Source of the DNA: Streptomyces hawaiiensis
GTDB lineage: Bacteria; Actinomycetota; Actinomycetes; Streptomycetales; Streptomycetaceae
DNA length: 64,000 bases
NCBI RefSeq assembly: GCF_004803895.1
Contig: NZ_CP021978.1
Span: forward strand, 8,804,001-8,868,000
Direction: 5' to 3'
Shown here: piece by piece, positions 9,401 to 19,258 of the stretch
Position numbering within the stretch: position 1 is the stretch's first letter
How the letters are laid out: the number at the start of each line of letters is the position of its first letter
Program-made: the position numbers and the translations under genes
Notes under the pieces: generated by a model
Told to the model about the DNA's origin: nothing
The model's database searches: none
Seen by the model: only the letters and a program-made list of their open reading frames with translations

Positions 9401-12400
9401 AGGGCCAGTGAGATGAGACGGCCCCCTTGCGGTGTCGGGGCCTGGGTCTGACGGGTGCGCAGCAGGGAGTCGTAGAAGGTGTAGGTGGTGTTGTAGCCGG
9501 AACCGTCGCCCTTCAGGGTGCCGGTGGACACCCAGGACATGGCGGAACCGGTGACGTTGTAGGCATAGACATAGTTCGGTGTCTTGTTCAGGACCTTGAG
9601 GCGGTTGGGCAGCCATACCTTAGTCAGACGCCCGAGGCTGTCGTACTCCGTCTCGGTGACCTTGCTGTTGGGGTCAGTCACCTTGAGCGGGGCAGCTGTG
9701 GCGAAGTCGACTGCGGTCGTCGTCCTGTACAGCTTGGCGTCCTCTACGGCAGTAGCCGTAAGAGGACCAGTCGCTGCTGGGGTGTAGGTCGTCTTCGACA
9801 CCTGCAGATCATTGGTGTTCTTGACGATGAGGGGACGGCCGAGTGTGTCGAACGTCGTGGTCGTCTGCTTCTGCCAGATGGGGTTGTTGGCCGCTGTGTA
9901 CCCCTGGACCCGGCCGGCCCACCGGGGCTCGCCATTGGTCGGGGTCTGGTCCGAGGACCAGGTCGTCGAGTCGTAGGCGACGGCCGTGTCGGAGATGAGG
10001 TCACCGGGTCTGCTGGAATCCGCCGGCAGATCCAGAGCGTCACCCGTGATGGCGCAGGGCTTGCTGGTGACACGGGTGCGGGAGACGAGGGAGTTGATGC
10101 CGTTAGCGTTGTTGCGGGCGTACCAAGTGCGGGTGCACTTCTCGTCGCCGTCGATCGCGATGTCGCCCTGGTCCTCGACGGTGGCTTTCATGCCGTAGTC
10201 GTCGAAGGTCGTTCTCACCGTGCGTACCCGGTCGTAGGGGGTGAGCTTGCTGGTGATGTTGGTGCGGGTGTGGGTGGCACCGATGCGGACGTAGTACGCC
10301 TCGGTGTCGGCATACGACTTGTGCTGGGTCGCGGTCCGCTTCGACCACGGGTCGTTGACGGTGCCGGTGACCTCCGTGGTGTCGTTGTACGTGACCGTCT
10401 CACGGGTGAAGCCCGCGTACTGGTCGGAGTCGGTGACAGCCGGTGCCTTGATGCCCGTGACCGTCACCGATTTCCGGGCATCTGCGTCGGGGGTCTTGCC
10501 GTCAGCGCTCAGAACTCGGTCGCCGTTCATGCCGCGCAGGTAGACCGTGACGGTCTTGCTCCGAGTTCCAGTCGATATGCCGACGAGATGGGTGACCTGC
10601 TGGAAGCCGCGCCAGATGGACCAGGTGCGCTCCTTGGCCGGAGTCATCGGGTCCTCGTTGTAGTGCCAGGCCCCGCCGCCGGAGTACTGGTAGGCGTGCT
10701 GCACTGCTTCCGAGCCGCCGTGGGGGTCGGTGGTCTGCACTGAACTGACCGGATACTTCTGGAACCAGTCGAGGACGGAATCCTGCTCACCGTTCGGGGA
10801 CCAGTACACCGGGTAGCAGCGCTTGGTGTTCTCGTCGACCTTGGGCATAGTCTGGCCGCTGACGCAGTCGGCATCCAAGTAAGTGACGATGGTCTGGGCG
10901 CCGGTCTCCGATGTGACGGTCTTCAGGCGAGGCTTGTGCAGAGGAAGGATGTTGTCTGTGCCGTCGACGCGGTTGGCGCGCATCTCATGGGTGAACTTGA
11001 CGGGGTCCAGCGCGAGGTCGGTCCCGCGTTTACCGGTGTGCCTGATCTCGTCCAGCCACAGGGACTGGTCGGTCGAGTCGCCGGTGTCGCCCGGGTCGAG
11101 GTAAATCTGCTTGAGATTCCAGACGTCGACCGGATCGAAGCCGGGCGTCGTGGCGGCTGCGTTCCACGCGTGGGTGGTGATGGTGGTCAGGCGCTTGCGG
11201 GTGAAGAAGGTCGGACCGGGGTTGCCGGTGCACTTGTCGCCGTCCTTGCAGACGGAGTCGAAGGGTACGTCGGGCCAGTTGTCGCGGGTGTCTTCGGTGA
11301 GTGAGTCGCAGCCGGTACCTGAGGCCAAGCAGCGTTCCGCGTAGTCGAAGACCACCTTGTTCGACGCGGCCGGGGACCCGGAGAACAGCGTGTCGGCACG
11401 CTGGCCGTAGCGGATCTCCTTCAGGTATCCGCCGCGGACGTAGTCAGTGCCGATGGTGTCGTCACCGAGCTTGTCGTAGTTGTTGTGTTCTGCCGTGTAC
11501 CAGTAGGACATCGCGTTGCCGTGGGTGTCCTCGACGTAGTCGAGGTTCCACCGCCAGGCCTGGGTCTTGGCACGGCCGGAGAACGAGCTGCCGTCGGCAT
11601 AGCCGGGTTCGCCTTCGTCATCGCCGAAGACGGGGACGGTCCAAACCGAGTTGGTGCGGTCGTCGGTGCTGGCGCCGGCGAGCTTGTTCAGACCGAAGAC
11701 GTACTTGGTCCCGTCGCCGGTGATGACGGTCCAGTGCTCGCCGTTGTCATCAGTATTGTCCGCTCCAGTAGAGCGGGTGACGGTGGAGGCGTCGTCGTTC
11801 TGCAGACGCCATGCGCCGGTGGTGTCGTCCTTCACCAGTTCCGACGCCTGGCCGTTCAGCACGAGCGAGGCGTTGTCGTACTTCCAGCACAGGTCGAACT
11901 TGTCCGCCTGGCCGTCGTCGTCACATGATCCATACGTGCGCTCGATGAACGACGAGGTCAGGTCGAAACCCTCACCGACCTGGCTGCCCTGGTTGTTGGT
12001 GACAGCGGTGCGCCCGTCGACAGCGCCAGAGTTGTACGAGAGGGACAGCTTTGGCTGCGGGCCAGCGGCGGCCGGCGGAATGCGCAGCGGGTAGGACCAG
12101 GTGAAGGTTCCGGAAGAGCCGCCTGCTTCCCAAGTGGAGGAGGAAGCAAGCGGGGTCGCCTTGTAATCGCCGGCGCCGGACTGTGTCCCGGCCGCCAAGG
12201 CCAGCATCATGGGTGAGCCGTTGGCCGGCAGACTCAGGGGAGCCGAGACTCGATTCTCGTCCCGGTCGTTGACCGAATCCAGGGGGATGCGCTTGCGGCA
12301 GTCTGCCTTGGCCGTGTCGGTGAGGGAGCAGCCCGGCAGGCGGGTCAGCTGGAGGCGTCCAGCCCAGTCGCCACCATAGGCGGAAGCGAAAGCTGAGTAG

Positions 12401-12927
12401 TCGACGCCTAGTCTGGTAGCACCTCCGCCTCTCGGCCCCGTCACCTTCAGGGCGACGCCCTTGACGCCGAGCTTGGCCGCCGCCTTCTGGCTGAGGACCT
12501 CAACGGTGACGGACGCAGGTGCCTTGCCCTTGCCCGGCGCAGCAATGGTGACGGGAAGGGAGCCGGGGGTGGCTTCGGTGATGCCTTTCGAGCGGGTAGT
12601 CAGTGATGCCTTGCCGGCGTGAGGCCAAGTAGCTTGCTTCTGCTGGTCACGGCGTGCGCGGACGGCTGCAGTGCGGTCCGCTGCGGCGGACTTTTCCACT
12701 ACGGCAGCAGCCTTCTGGTTCACCTTGACGGTGAGAGGGTTGACCTTGGCCGAGCGGGGCTTATCAAGGTGAGGGGCCCCCAGCGGGTCGGGCTCCGCGG
12801 CGAACGCCACGGGGGTGAGGAGGCCGGTGAGTAGAGCGAGCCCAGTGGCTGCAGCGAGGCGGCGGGACCAGCGACTGGTTCTGCTTCCCCGCCCCTGGCC
12901 GGAGGGGGGTATGCCGAAGGGATGCAT
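6418..12927 (-). CDS. Secreted RHS-repeat polymorphic toxin with a deaminase-type C-terminal domain
   Basis: The 2169-residue intact product starts at ATG 12925-12927 after GGAAGAAG. It has a signal peptide (RRLAAATGLALLTGLL, cleavage near AFA-AEP) and an N-terminal Streptomyces RHS region (WEAGGSSGTFTWSYPLRIPP, YGSCDDDGQADKFDLCWKYD). Many YD repeats follow (YDLLGRQVTATDPDKGK, YNALDQIVST). The RHS core ends at about residue 1900 (IGAREYDPSIGQFISVDPL, YAYANQHPATSSDPTG). Next come a Gly/Pro/Ala-rich linker with eleven glycines and a hydrophobic pre-toxin region. The last 130 residues hold a deaminase-like zinc motif: HDTEFK (D2111-x-E2113) and PVCGSC (C2144, C2147). This best fits the XOO_2897-like deaminase group, from memory. 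It would modify nucleotide bases in a rival cell. A LamG partner lies upstream and an ankyrin immunity gene downstream. Confidence 0.85.
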   Translation of the reverse strand: MHPFGIPPSGQGRGSRTSRWSRRLAAATGLALLTGLLTPVAFAAEPDPLGAPHLDKPRSAKVNPLTVKVNQKAAAVVEKSAAADRTAAVRARRDQQKQATWPHAGKASLTTRSKGITEATPGSLPVTIAAPGKGKAPASVTVEVLSQKAAAKLGVKGVALKVTGPRGGGATRLGVDYSAFASAYGGDWAGRLQLTRLPGCSLTDTAKADCRKRIPLDSVNDRDENRVSAPLSLPANGSPMMLALAAGTQSGAGDYKATPLASSSTWEAGGSSGTFTWSYPLRIPPAAAGPQPKLSLSYNSGAVDGRTAVTNNQGSQVGEGFDLTSSFIERTYGSCDDDGQADKFDLCWKYDNASLVLNGQASELVKDDTTGAWRLQNDDASTVTRSTGADNTDDNGEHWTVITGDGTKYVFGLNKLAGASTDDRTNSVWTVPVFGDDEGEPGYADGSSFSGRAKTQAWRWNLDYVEDTHGNAMSYWYTAEHNNYDKLGDDTIGTDYVRGGYLKEIRYGQRADTLFSGSPAASNKVVFDYAERCLASGTGCDSLTEDTRDNWPDVPFDSVCKDGDKCTGNPGPTFFTRKRLTTITTHAWNAAATTPGFDPVDVWNLKQIYLDPGDTGDSTDQSLWLDEIRHTGKRGTDLALDPVKFTHEMRANRVDGTDNILPLHKPRLKTVTSETGAQTIVTYLDADCVSGQTMPKVDENTKRCYPVYWSPNGEQDSVLDWFQKYPVSSVQTTDPHGGSEAVQHAYQYSGGGAWHYNEDPMTPAKERTWSIWRGFQQVTHLVGISTGTRSKTVTVYLRGMNGDRVLSADGKTPDADARKSVTVTGIKAPAVTDSDQYAGFTRETVTYNDTTEVTGTVNDPWSKRTATQHKSYADTEAYYVRIGATHTRTNITSKLTPYDRVRTVRTTFDDYGMKATVEDQGDIAIDGDEKCTRTWYARNNANGINSLVSRTRVTSKPCAITGDALDLPADSSRPGDLISDTAVAYDSTTWSSDQTPTNGEPRWAGRVQGYTAANNPIWQKQTTTTFDTLGRPLIVKNTNDLQVSKTTYTPAATGPLTATAVEDAKLYRTTTAVDFATAAPLKVTDPNSKVTETEYDSLGRLTKVWLPNRLKVLNKTPNYVYAYNVTGSAMSWVSTGTLKGDGSGYNTTYTFYDSLLRTRQTQAPTPQGGRLISLALYDTRGLAVSQQSDIWDSTSAPASTPVETSAGQAPLQTDTTYDGADRPIKTVTKAHGTTRWTTTTSYTGDTVSTSAPSGGQATATVTDALGQLTERREYGGPQPTGTDHTTTSYAYTPAGQQKTITGPDQSKWSYTYDLLGRQVTATDPDKGKSTTEYNALDQIVSTTPNDDPNKKLLHEYDDLGRKTGTWQVAKTDANKLAAWTFDTLAKGQPDSSVRYNSGLTGKAYTQKVTSYDAMYQVTGSQLLLPDTDPLVTAGVPKTLSFTTGYNLDGTTSQYASPAIAGLPAETVSYRYDSTGHQISSTGTTGYLQGAAFSPQGDLRQLTLGMDGTSTAKKAYLNWDYEPGTRRLTRSYVTDDVHGYMPQELKFTQDDAGNVTSIFDATTQGGTTKADYQCFAYDGYSRMTESWTPKTADCAATGRATPNIDGSAPYWTSYTYSAAGQRKTETKHTSAGDQTTHYTYDDTTKDGKPHTLDVTTGARPSSYSYDGNGNGNTTSRPGPTAQQTLAWNSEGKLAKLVESTKETSYLYDASGELLVRRAQGDGDTVLYLGGGNEVRLTVKGTTKTLTGTRYYTANGQTIAVRKAVPGTTGTKLSFLAADHHGTSSVVLDASTYAVTKRYTTPFGATRGTKPSAWPDDKAFLGKPVDDATGLTHIGAREYDPSIGQFISVDPLLTLEEHQSLNGYAYANQHPATSSDPTGLCDDPVGNGRCRPGKVGKDAVDPAYPTNVNPSPSGSGHGLGGGGGGGGGGGTATTSSAAPAPAPSPGPAPVPGPYGGTYAAPTSVFQEVVLAACSWIPVAGLGCDAYDVSRSYDEGDGIGVGLGIAGLLPFGDFGKLGKQFDRVAAAWNSADNIRKIDPANIVEELRKTGRFKGDTNIAGATVDIEGIDPMALAAVSGAKSRDGMVPTVGSHGNPQRYVPKRWPAGADNNRFHDTEFKMLNYRANRLGPASDSVAGTVRLHSDFPVCGSCDGVISQFRSDFPNVRLVVTTSS

Positions 12928-13012
12928 GTGTCTTCTTCCTGTGCGGCGCCAGGCAACAGCGCCGGACGCGTGCCGGTGAGACAGAGGAGAGAAATGGCCA
13001 ACGCGTACCTGT

Positions 13013-13049
13013 CGGTGCTGGGCGGGTGTACGCGGGCCGCCCAGCACCG
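13013..13049. terminator. Hairpin in the LamG-RHS intergenic space (left locus)
   Basis: CGGTGCTGGGCGG at 13013-13025 pairs perfectly with 13037-13049 across an 11-base loop. It lies just after the LamG stop (13066) and about 85 bases before the RHS start on the minus strand. It probably acts as a terminator or attenuator that separates expression of the two genes. The right locus has a hairpin in the same position. Confidence 0.6.
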
Positions 13050-13065
13050 GCTTGGGTGCGAAATG

Positions 13066-16000
13066 TCAGATGTCGGCGGGCAGGATCTGGGAGCGAACCT
13101 GGTCGGCCGTCATGGCTCCGGTCCAGATCCGCAGATCCTGCAGGCGTCCGGGCAGGTAGTTGCCAGTGCTGCCTGCATTGGTTCCTCGGCCCAGGCTCAG
13201 CTCGCCACTGCCCTGCTGGGGGACCGTGAACCCGGCTGTCCCGTCGGACACCTGATCAGCCGCGCCGACGTACAAATGGAGCTTGCCGTAGCGGACCTCG
13301 GTTGTTCCATCGGACGGGTCGGTCCACTCCACGGTCTCTTGTGCGTCGAACGTGCCCGTGATCTGTACCTGCGTATCGGTCTCGGCCACGTCGGCGGCCG
13401 GCGCCTCGGCGCTCTGGGTGACCCTGCCGTCCGCGCCCACCGCTGTGCGGGTGAACTTCCACTGATAGACGCCGTCCGCGAGCTTCACCGCCCATAGAGA
13501 CCAGGAGGATTGCCCGCCCAGGCGCTGGGCGGCCACCTGTGCCTTGTAGCCGACCGGCTTGGAGGCGAGGGCTGCGGAGTTCAGCGAGACGCTCGCCGAC
13601 ACTGTGAAGGAGCCGGTTTCGTCGACGGCCGGCCCGGTCGTGGCGGCGTGTCCGGACGTTCCGTCGAGGACCAGCGTGTTGTCTTCCGGGTTCAGTGTGG
13701 CACCGGTGCCAGACAGGACCATCGCGGATGGCGGGTAGGGCGTGGCTTCACCGATCTGGGTACCCGTGGCCGTGGTGGCGTCCCAGTGGGCGACCAATTC
13801 ATTGGCTGGCACACCGTCCTGCTCGAGGCTGGCTTCCTCGACCAGCTCGGACGGTTGCAGGGAACGCTGCCAGACGGCCACTTCGTCGAGCAGACCGAAG
13901 TAGTAGTCGCCGTAGGTACCGCTCGCCTTGGCTCGGCCGAATTGCAGCCCCCCTGTCGCGGTCCACGGCGTGTACGTGGACGCCGTCTTGGACAGGTTCA
14001 CGGGCTGGCCTTGGGGTCGGCCGTTGATGAACAGTTGGATGGTGTCGTTGGCGGGGTCGGTGTCGGGGAGATTGTCGTCGCCTTCCGTCTTGAAGACGCC
14101 CGCCACGTGTGTCCACACGTTCAGCGGCGGGTTCTCCTGGTCTGCCTGCGCCCGGATGTACACCGGGCTGGCCTCATCCTTGTCCGTGCGGTTGAACACC
14201 CACTTCTTGTAGGCGGCGGAGTAGTACAGGGCGAAGGAACTGCCGTGTGCGCCGGGCGCGGACAGCACCACCCGGTTGGCTGAGGCACTGGTCAACTGCA
14301 CCCAGGCCGAGACGGTGAAGGAATCCCGTGTGTTGACTGCAGGAGCGGACGTGGCGGCGTAGCCGGTCTGCTGAGCCGGGTCGGTGGTGTCGTCGTTCAA
14401 CCGCAGCGAATAGTCCGCCTCACCACGCCGGGCCCTGGTCGACCAGCCGGTCCCTGCCTCCCCCACCAGGGTCGCGTCGTGGCGGGTCCCCACCGTGGCG
14501 GTGTCCTTGGCGGTCATGGTTCCAGAGCCAGGTACGCCGTCCAGGTGCCAGCGGCCCACCTCGCCCTGGGCGGGAGCAACCTTGAACACAAATTCCTGGT
14601 ATGCCCCCCAACGGTTATAGACGTCCTTGGCCCGGACCGACAGGACTTGGGTGCCCGAGAGTGGTGGGGTCACGCTTGAGACCGTGACCTTGAGGCTGCC
14701 TGCGACCGGCTTGGCCGCCGTGGACAGCAGTTTCCACTCGTAGGCTGTTACGTCGGTGGCGCCGTTGGACTTGATGTCAGCGGTGTTCGGCTGGAAGGTG
14801 AAGGATCCGGGTACTCCCGGCCCTCCCCGGCCTTCACACAGGGTCGCTGTGCACTCGGTGTACGGCGAACCGGCAGTGATGCGGGGCGCCTTGGGCGCGG
14901 ACGAGTCGATCTTGAAGTAGCACCATGAGCTGTAAGAGGAGAACAAGTCACCGGTTTTGCCCGCATAGGACCAGTGAGACTGGGTTCGCGCCTTGTAGCG
15001 GTAGAGACCGCCATCGGCGCGCTCGCTCATACGTAGCTTTTCCAGTGTGCCGTCCGGGTGCCAGCCCGTGTCCGGCATGTGGCCACTCCACACCTGATGC
15101 CAGGCCGCGTCGTCTCCGCGCTCCACGACGTACTCGGCTTGCAGAGATCCTTCCTCCGCACCCTTGTTTGACTCGACCTGCGTCTGGACGCGGGCCTGCG
15201 CGATCGGGTCCTTGCGGGTGACGACCAGCGGGTCACTCGAAGACTTCTTGCAGTAGGCGGTGCTGCCGTCGCCCGGGATGATGCCGACGTCGGTGGGCAT
15301 GCCGGGCTTGTAAGCGAAGGTGACCTGAAGTTCGGCGTTGTCATCAAACCGCTTCCAGGCGCGCGGCTCGCTCTCGTCCTTGGCCCGCAGCATCAGTGTC
15401 AGGCGGCTGATCTTGCCGTCGGCGAACGAGCGGACGGTGTTCTTCAGATTTTCGTCCGCCTCGTCGGGGTTGTCGTTGAACTCGATCCAGGCGTCGGGCT
15501 GATCGGGCGTGCAGAGGCCGCCGCGGCCGGCGGAGACGTACCGGTCACCCATTTGGTCCAGCTGTTTCGGGCCCGGCCACCGGGTGCCCTCGGAGATGTT
15601 GTCGGTGCGCTCCAGGTCCACCCAGTAGGGATTGCAGTTGTACGACCAAGTTTCGCGGGCCCGGAAGGTGGCGTCCAACACGTACTTGCCCGCGAGCTTC
15701 GTCGGCGCGAACTCGAAGTACATGCGGTCGATGTAGCCAGCGCCGCATGAATAACCGTCAGCAGTACCGCACTTGCCGACGCCCTTGTCGCCGTCGAACA
15801 TCCAGAACTTGTCACCATCGGATGAGATCTTCGTACGCTCCTGGGCGCCCAGGCCGACGGAGGGGTCGATGTAGACCGGGTAGACGGTGTCCTCGCCACG
15901 CAACAGGTCAAGGTCGGGGTGGCAGCGACGGTATCGTTCTCCACCTTGACCGGCAGTACCGTGCTGGCATCACCCTCGCCGGGCTGTGAAGGATCGTCCT

Positions 16001-16520
16001 CCTTGGGCTCCTTCACAGCCGCCTCACTCTCGGCTGCCACGAGCTGGGTCTGCGGTCCGGACTCGGCGTCGTCACCGGCCGAATCCCACATCTGCCCGGC
16101 CGGCCCGCGGAAGAGGGCATTGCCGTCCTCGTCAACTGCCCGCAGACCGCCACCGGCCCCCGGAACCACAGCTAGCCCGTCTCCGGTTGCGGTGAGCTTG
16201 ACCTGCTCGAGCTCGGGGTTGCGGGCGGCCTCGGGCGTCTTCACGACGAGTACCTCGCGGTACCCCTCCGCGGTCGCCGTCAGTTGCAGATCCACCCCGT
16301 CCAAAACATTGGGGTACGTGGCTGTTGCACCGTTCAGGGTCGGCTCGGGCAACGCATCGGTCCAGCCAAGGGTGATCGACCGGCCGTCCTTGCTCATCCG
16401 AAGCATGTCAGAGCCGGAACCACCGCCGGAGAACGACAGATCGACCACCGCACCCTTGGGGGCGATCCGGCCGTCAGGCCGGCGCTCCAGGACGGGATCA
16501 ACCGGCCCCCACCCGTCCTT
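13066..16520 (-). pseudogene. Large secreted LamG/DNRLRE-type protein, 5' end lost and one frameshift
   Basis: The first segment (from about 16520, GWGPVDPVLERRPDGRIAPKG, SITLGWTDALPEPTL, YREVLVVKTPEA) is the usual N-terminal region of actinomycete LamG/RHS-associated secreted proteins, but its signal peptide is missing at the junction with a transposase fragment. Near 15910-15925 the frame shifts by one base. The long remaining frame runs from YPVYIDPSVG and MYFEFAPTKLAGKYVLDATF (DNRLRE-like) through two LamG jelly-roll domains (DSFTVSAWVQL with FGLLDEVAVWQRSL, then GSFTVSASVSL with LQDLRIWTGAM) to the stop at 13066. LamG domains bind glycans or proteins. The gene probably encoded a surface partner of the RHS protein and is now unlikely to be secreted. 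Confidence 0.8.
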
Positions 16521-16524
16521 TTGC

Positions 16525-17031
16525 TGTGGCGAGGTCGTCCTCATCGACGGCACCCTGATCCCCACCGTCCGCCGCACCGGCACCACGAACCGGCCCAACT
16601 ACTCCGGCAAACACCGCCGTCATGGCCTGCACTTCCTCGCCCTGACCGACGAGAACGGCCGCCTGAGCTGGATCTCCGCGGCCCGTCCCGGCCGCACTCA
16701 CGACATCACCGCCGCCCGCCGCGACCACATCCTCACTCACCTGCGCGCGGCCGGCCTCGGCGCCCTGGCCGACCTTGGCTTCCTCGGCCTCACCGACGAC
16801 AGCGACGACCCGGTGATCGTCACCGGCTACGAGGCCACCCGCGCCCGCAAGCTCACCCCCGGCGAGAAGCAGGCCAACCGGGTCCTCGCCGCCGCACGCG
16901 CTCCCGTCGAACACGGCTTCGCGCACCTGAAGACCTGGCGCATCCTCACCAAACTCCGCACCGACCCCGCTCGCGCCACCGACCTTTTGCGCGCTCTCCT
17001 GGTCCTCTCGAACCTCGAGCTCTCACGCTGA
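16525..17031 (+). pseudogene. IS5-family (DDE_Tnp_4-type) transposase, C-terminal fragment
   Basis: The frame begins abruptly at GEVVLIDGTLIPTVRRTG and covers NRPNYSGKHRRHGLHFLALTD, RTHDITAARRDHIL, LADLGFLGL and APVEHGFAHLKTWRILTKLR, ending in LLVLSNLELSR. It contains the D, D and E regions but lacks the N-terminal helix-turn-helix half seen in related transposases. The break falls exactly where the minus-strand LamG gene loses its 5' end, so one rearrangement removed both. Confidence 0.8.
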
Positions 17032-17042
17032 CAGATGATCAG

Positions 17043-17606
17043 TCAAATTCGGCGCGGTACGGCTCCGTCCTGCCAGCGGTAGAGGTCGCGCAGCAGGGAA
17101 ATCTCGGCGCCGTGATGGATCAGCTCCCTGTTGACGTGCAGGACCCTGTTCTCCATGGGAAACCGCTCGGGACCCACCGTGGGCGGATTGTCCAGGTCAG
17201 CGTCCGAGAGCTCGCGGACCCCCGCGTTCCATCTCCCATACATCTCATCGAGCTGTTTTAGCGCATCGTCAGCGGTCCCCGCGTAGGCGAATGCCTGGGA
17301 CTCGAGGTCCTGGCCGCCGAAGTGCCATCCGACCCGATAGCCCAGGCAGGAGACGATGATGTGCGCCAGCCGCCAGGCAATCGTGGTCACCGGCGCAGGC
17401 ACCGGGGCAGGGGACGCGAAGTCCATCGTCCATACCCCCGAACCTTCCGACATCGGTGCGGCCGACGTGCCACATGGGCGGATGCTCCAGCAGCCGCGCA
17501 CCGGCTCCCAGAAGTACTCCTCGTCGGTAAGACCCTCCAGCCGTGGCCGCAGGTTCTTGCTCCAGTACCAGTCCAACTGGTCCGCGAGTCGCTCGCTTCT
17601 TGTCAT
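17043..17606 (-). CDS. DinB-superfamily protein
   Basis: The 187-residue product (MTRSERLADQLDWYWSKNLR) has the DinB four-helix layout. Conserved elements are LTDEEYFWEPVRGCWSIR near residues 25-45, a histidine in AWRLAHIIVSCLGYRVGWHF near 80-95, and a C-terminal VNRELIHHGAEISLLRDLY near 160-175. The spaced histidines (LAH, NRELIHH) match the metal-binding triad of DinB/YfiT-type proteins, which in actinomycetes include thiol transferases using mycothiol. The substrate is unknown. The gene diverges from the acyltransferase and ends close to a transposase fragment. Confidence 0.8.
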   Translation of the reverse strand: MTRSERLADQLDWYWSKNLRPRLEGLTDEEYFWEPVRGCWSIRPCGTSAAPMSEGSGVWTMDFASPAPVPAPVTTIAWRLAHIIVSCLGYRVGWHFGGQDLESQAFAYAGTADDALKQLDEMYGRWNAGVRELSDADLDNPPTVGPERFPMENRVLHVNRELIHHGAEISLLRDLYRWQDGAVPRRI

Positions 17607-17909
17607 TTCCGCACACTACATACAACGGAAGCCTGGCTGCGCCCCTCGCGGACGCCGTCGCCGGCCGTGGGCCGCGAGACGTACCGCACCAGGAGATGAC
17701 GCTGGGGCCTGATGTGCCCTTCGGGCCGCGCCGCCGCGAGCGGCTCAGCCTCGACCGATGACATGACGGGTGATCAAGACCGCAGACTCCCGCCCGAGCA
17801 GCATGAATATCCCGAGCGAGCGCCACGCCAGAGCTTCCGACCTGCACGTTCGAAGATGGCGAAGACTCCCTGGTTGAACATCGGCGAGGCGCTGAACGTG
17901 AAGGTGGGT

Positions 17910-19193
17910 ATGGAAGCCCCCCACGGTGTTGAGCCTGCGCTGAAGCCGTTACCTTCTGCACCTGCACGACTACCCGCATCCGGGGCGTCGGCCCGTCCAT
18001 CAAGGCTTGGATGGTTGGATGCATTGCGCGGCATCGCGGCGCTCGTCGTGGTGTTCGATCATTCGTCGTACGCCTTCATGGCGGAGTTCCGGCGCGAGTT
18101 GATGCCAGAGTTCAACACCAGCCGGTACGGCATCATGGTGTTCTTTCTCGTGAGCGGTTACATCATTCCCGCCTCGCTGGAGCGGCGAGGATGTGTCCGG
18201 ACCTTCTGGGTCGGACGCATCTTCCGCATCTACCCGTTGTGGGCGGCTGTCGTCACTGCGGTCCTCGCCGCCAACCTGCTCGGGGTTGCGCAGATCCGCG
18301 ACTTCGACGGACAGAGTGTCGCTGCGGCCATGGCCGCTCACTTCACCCTTTTCCAAGAACTGTTAGGGACGCCCAACCTTCTTCTTGTCCTGTGGACGCT
18401 CTCATATGAGATGGCCTTCTACCTGCTGGTCGTCGCTCTCTTTTCGCTCCGCCTTCATCACAAGTCAGCAGCGGTTGCCTTGACCCTGGGCGTACTCGCC
18501 GCAGTGAGCGTGACAGCGCTCAGCACTCTGTCCGTGTCCGCCCTCTCTAATGCGATCGGCTCCAACCTGCTGATAGCTGTGACCGCCATCGCCATGGTCG
18601 TCGCCATCTGCTGCGCCAGCTCGACGTCAGCCGCCCCGCGCCTGGCCGGCGGTGTGCTCGGCGGGCTGTTGGCCCTCGTGCTGGTGACCTTCAACAGCAC
18701 AGTTCCCGCGTGGGAGGGGCTGGTGATTCTCGCCGTGATGTTCCTCGGCACCGCCGTCTATCGAGCCGAGCACGGTCAGAGCTCCTGGAAGTCCGTAGCC
18801 TGCGCCGCGACCGTGGTGGTGGCCTGCGCTGTAGGTGCTGCCTATCACTATGGTGACGGGGCCAACTTCACACGGCGCGGATGGATAGCGGCGTTTCTCC
18901 TGGCCGTGCTCACCTTCGGTGTCGGCCTGGCTGTTCGCCGACGTGTGATACCGCGCTGGCTGACCTGGCTGGGCACGATCAGCTACTCGGTCTACCTGGT
19001 CCATCCTGTCCTGCTCGCAGTCACCGACGGAACGATCGGCCGGTGGCGACAGGACGCGCCCTTGCTCGAGTTGGCCTTCTACGCCGTGCTTCTGCCGCTG
19101 TCATGGCTGACCTACCGTTGCATCGAGGCTCCAGGGCAAGCGTGGGGCCGACGGGTGGCACGGCGCATTCAGCCGCAACTCCCGCCGGGCTGA
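17910..19193 (+). CDS. Membrane acyltransferase (acyltransferase 3 / OafA-like)
   Basis: The product begins its conserved region with RLGWLDALRGIAALVVVFDH, containing the catalytic-type H of acyltransferase-3 proteins. It continues with YGIMVFFLVSGYIIPASLER, TFWVGRIFRIYPLW and about ten hydrophobic helices, ending SYSVYLVHPVLLAV and a basic cytoplasmic tail. Such integral membrane enzymes acylate sugars or lipids. I chose the ATG at 17910 (MEAPHGVEPAL), which has an AAGGTGGG-like site. In-frame ATG at 17856 and a longer start at 17712 are also possible. A strong terminator follows. The gene faces the RICIN gene cluster and lies between the two RHS loci. Confidence 0.85.
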   Translation: MEAPHGVEPALKPLPSAPARLPASGASARPSRLGWLDALRGIAALVVVFDHSSYAFMAEFRRELMPEFNTSRYGIMVFFLVSGYIIPASLERRGCVRTFWVGRIFRIYPLWAAVVTAVLAANLLGVAQIRDFDGQSVAAAMAAHFTLFQELLGTPNLLLVLWTLSYEMAFYLLVVALFSLRLHHKSAAVALTLGVLAAVSVTALSTLSVSALSNAIGSNLLIAVTAIAMVVAICCASSTSAAPRLAGGVLGGLLALVLVTFNSTVPAWEGLVILAVMFLGTAVYRAEHGQSSWKSVACAATVVVACAVGAAYHYGDGANFTRRGWIAAFLLAVLTFGVGLAVRRRVIPRWLTWLGTISYSVYLVHPVLLAVTDGTIGRWRQDAPLLELAFYAVLLPLSWLTYRCIEAPGQAWGRRVARRIQPQLPPG

Positions 19194-19218
19194 GAGCGTG
19201 CTTGATCCTTTATGGAAG

Positions 19219-19258
19219 GCAGGTGGCCCCGGGTCCAGATGGGCCCGGGGCCACCTGC
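19219..19258. terminator. Perfect 15-bp terminator hairpin after the acyltransferase gene
   Basis: GCAGGTGGCCCCGGG at 19219-19233 pairs exactly with 19244-19258 around a 10-base loop, 26 bases after the acyltransferase stop. The minus-strand RICIN genes end to the right, so it may act in both directions. Confidence 0.8.

Noticed and set aside
6514..13000. Long open frames on the plus strand opposite the intact RHS gene
   Set aside because: They are the usual shadow frames of high-GC coding DNA. The minus-strand frame has signal peptide, YD repeats and RHS core, while the opposite frames show no family pattern.
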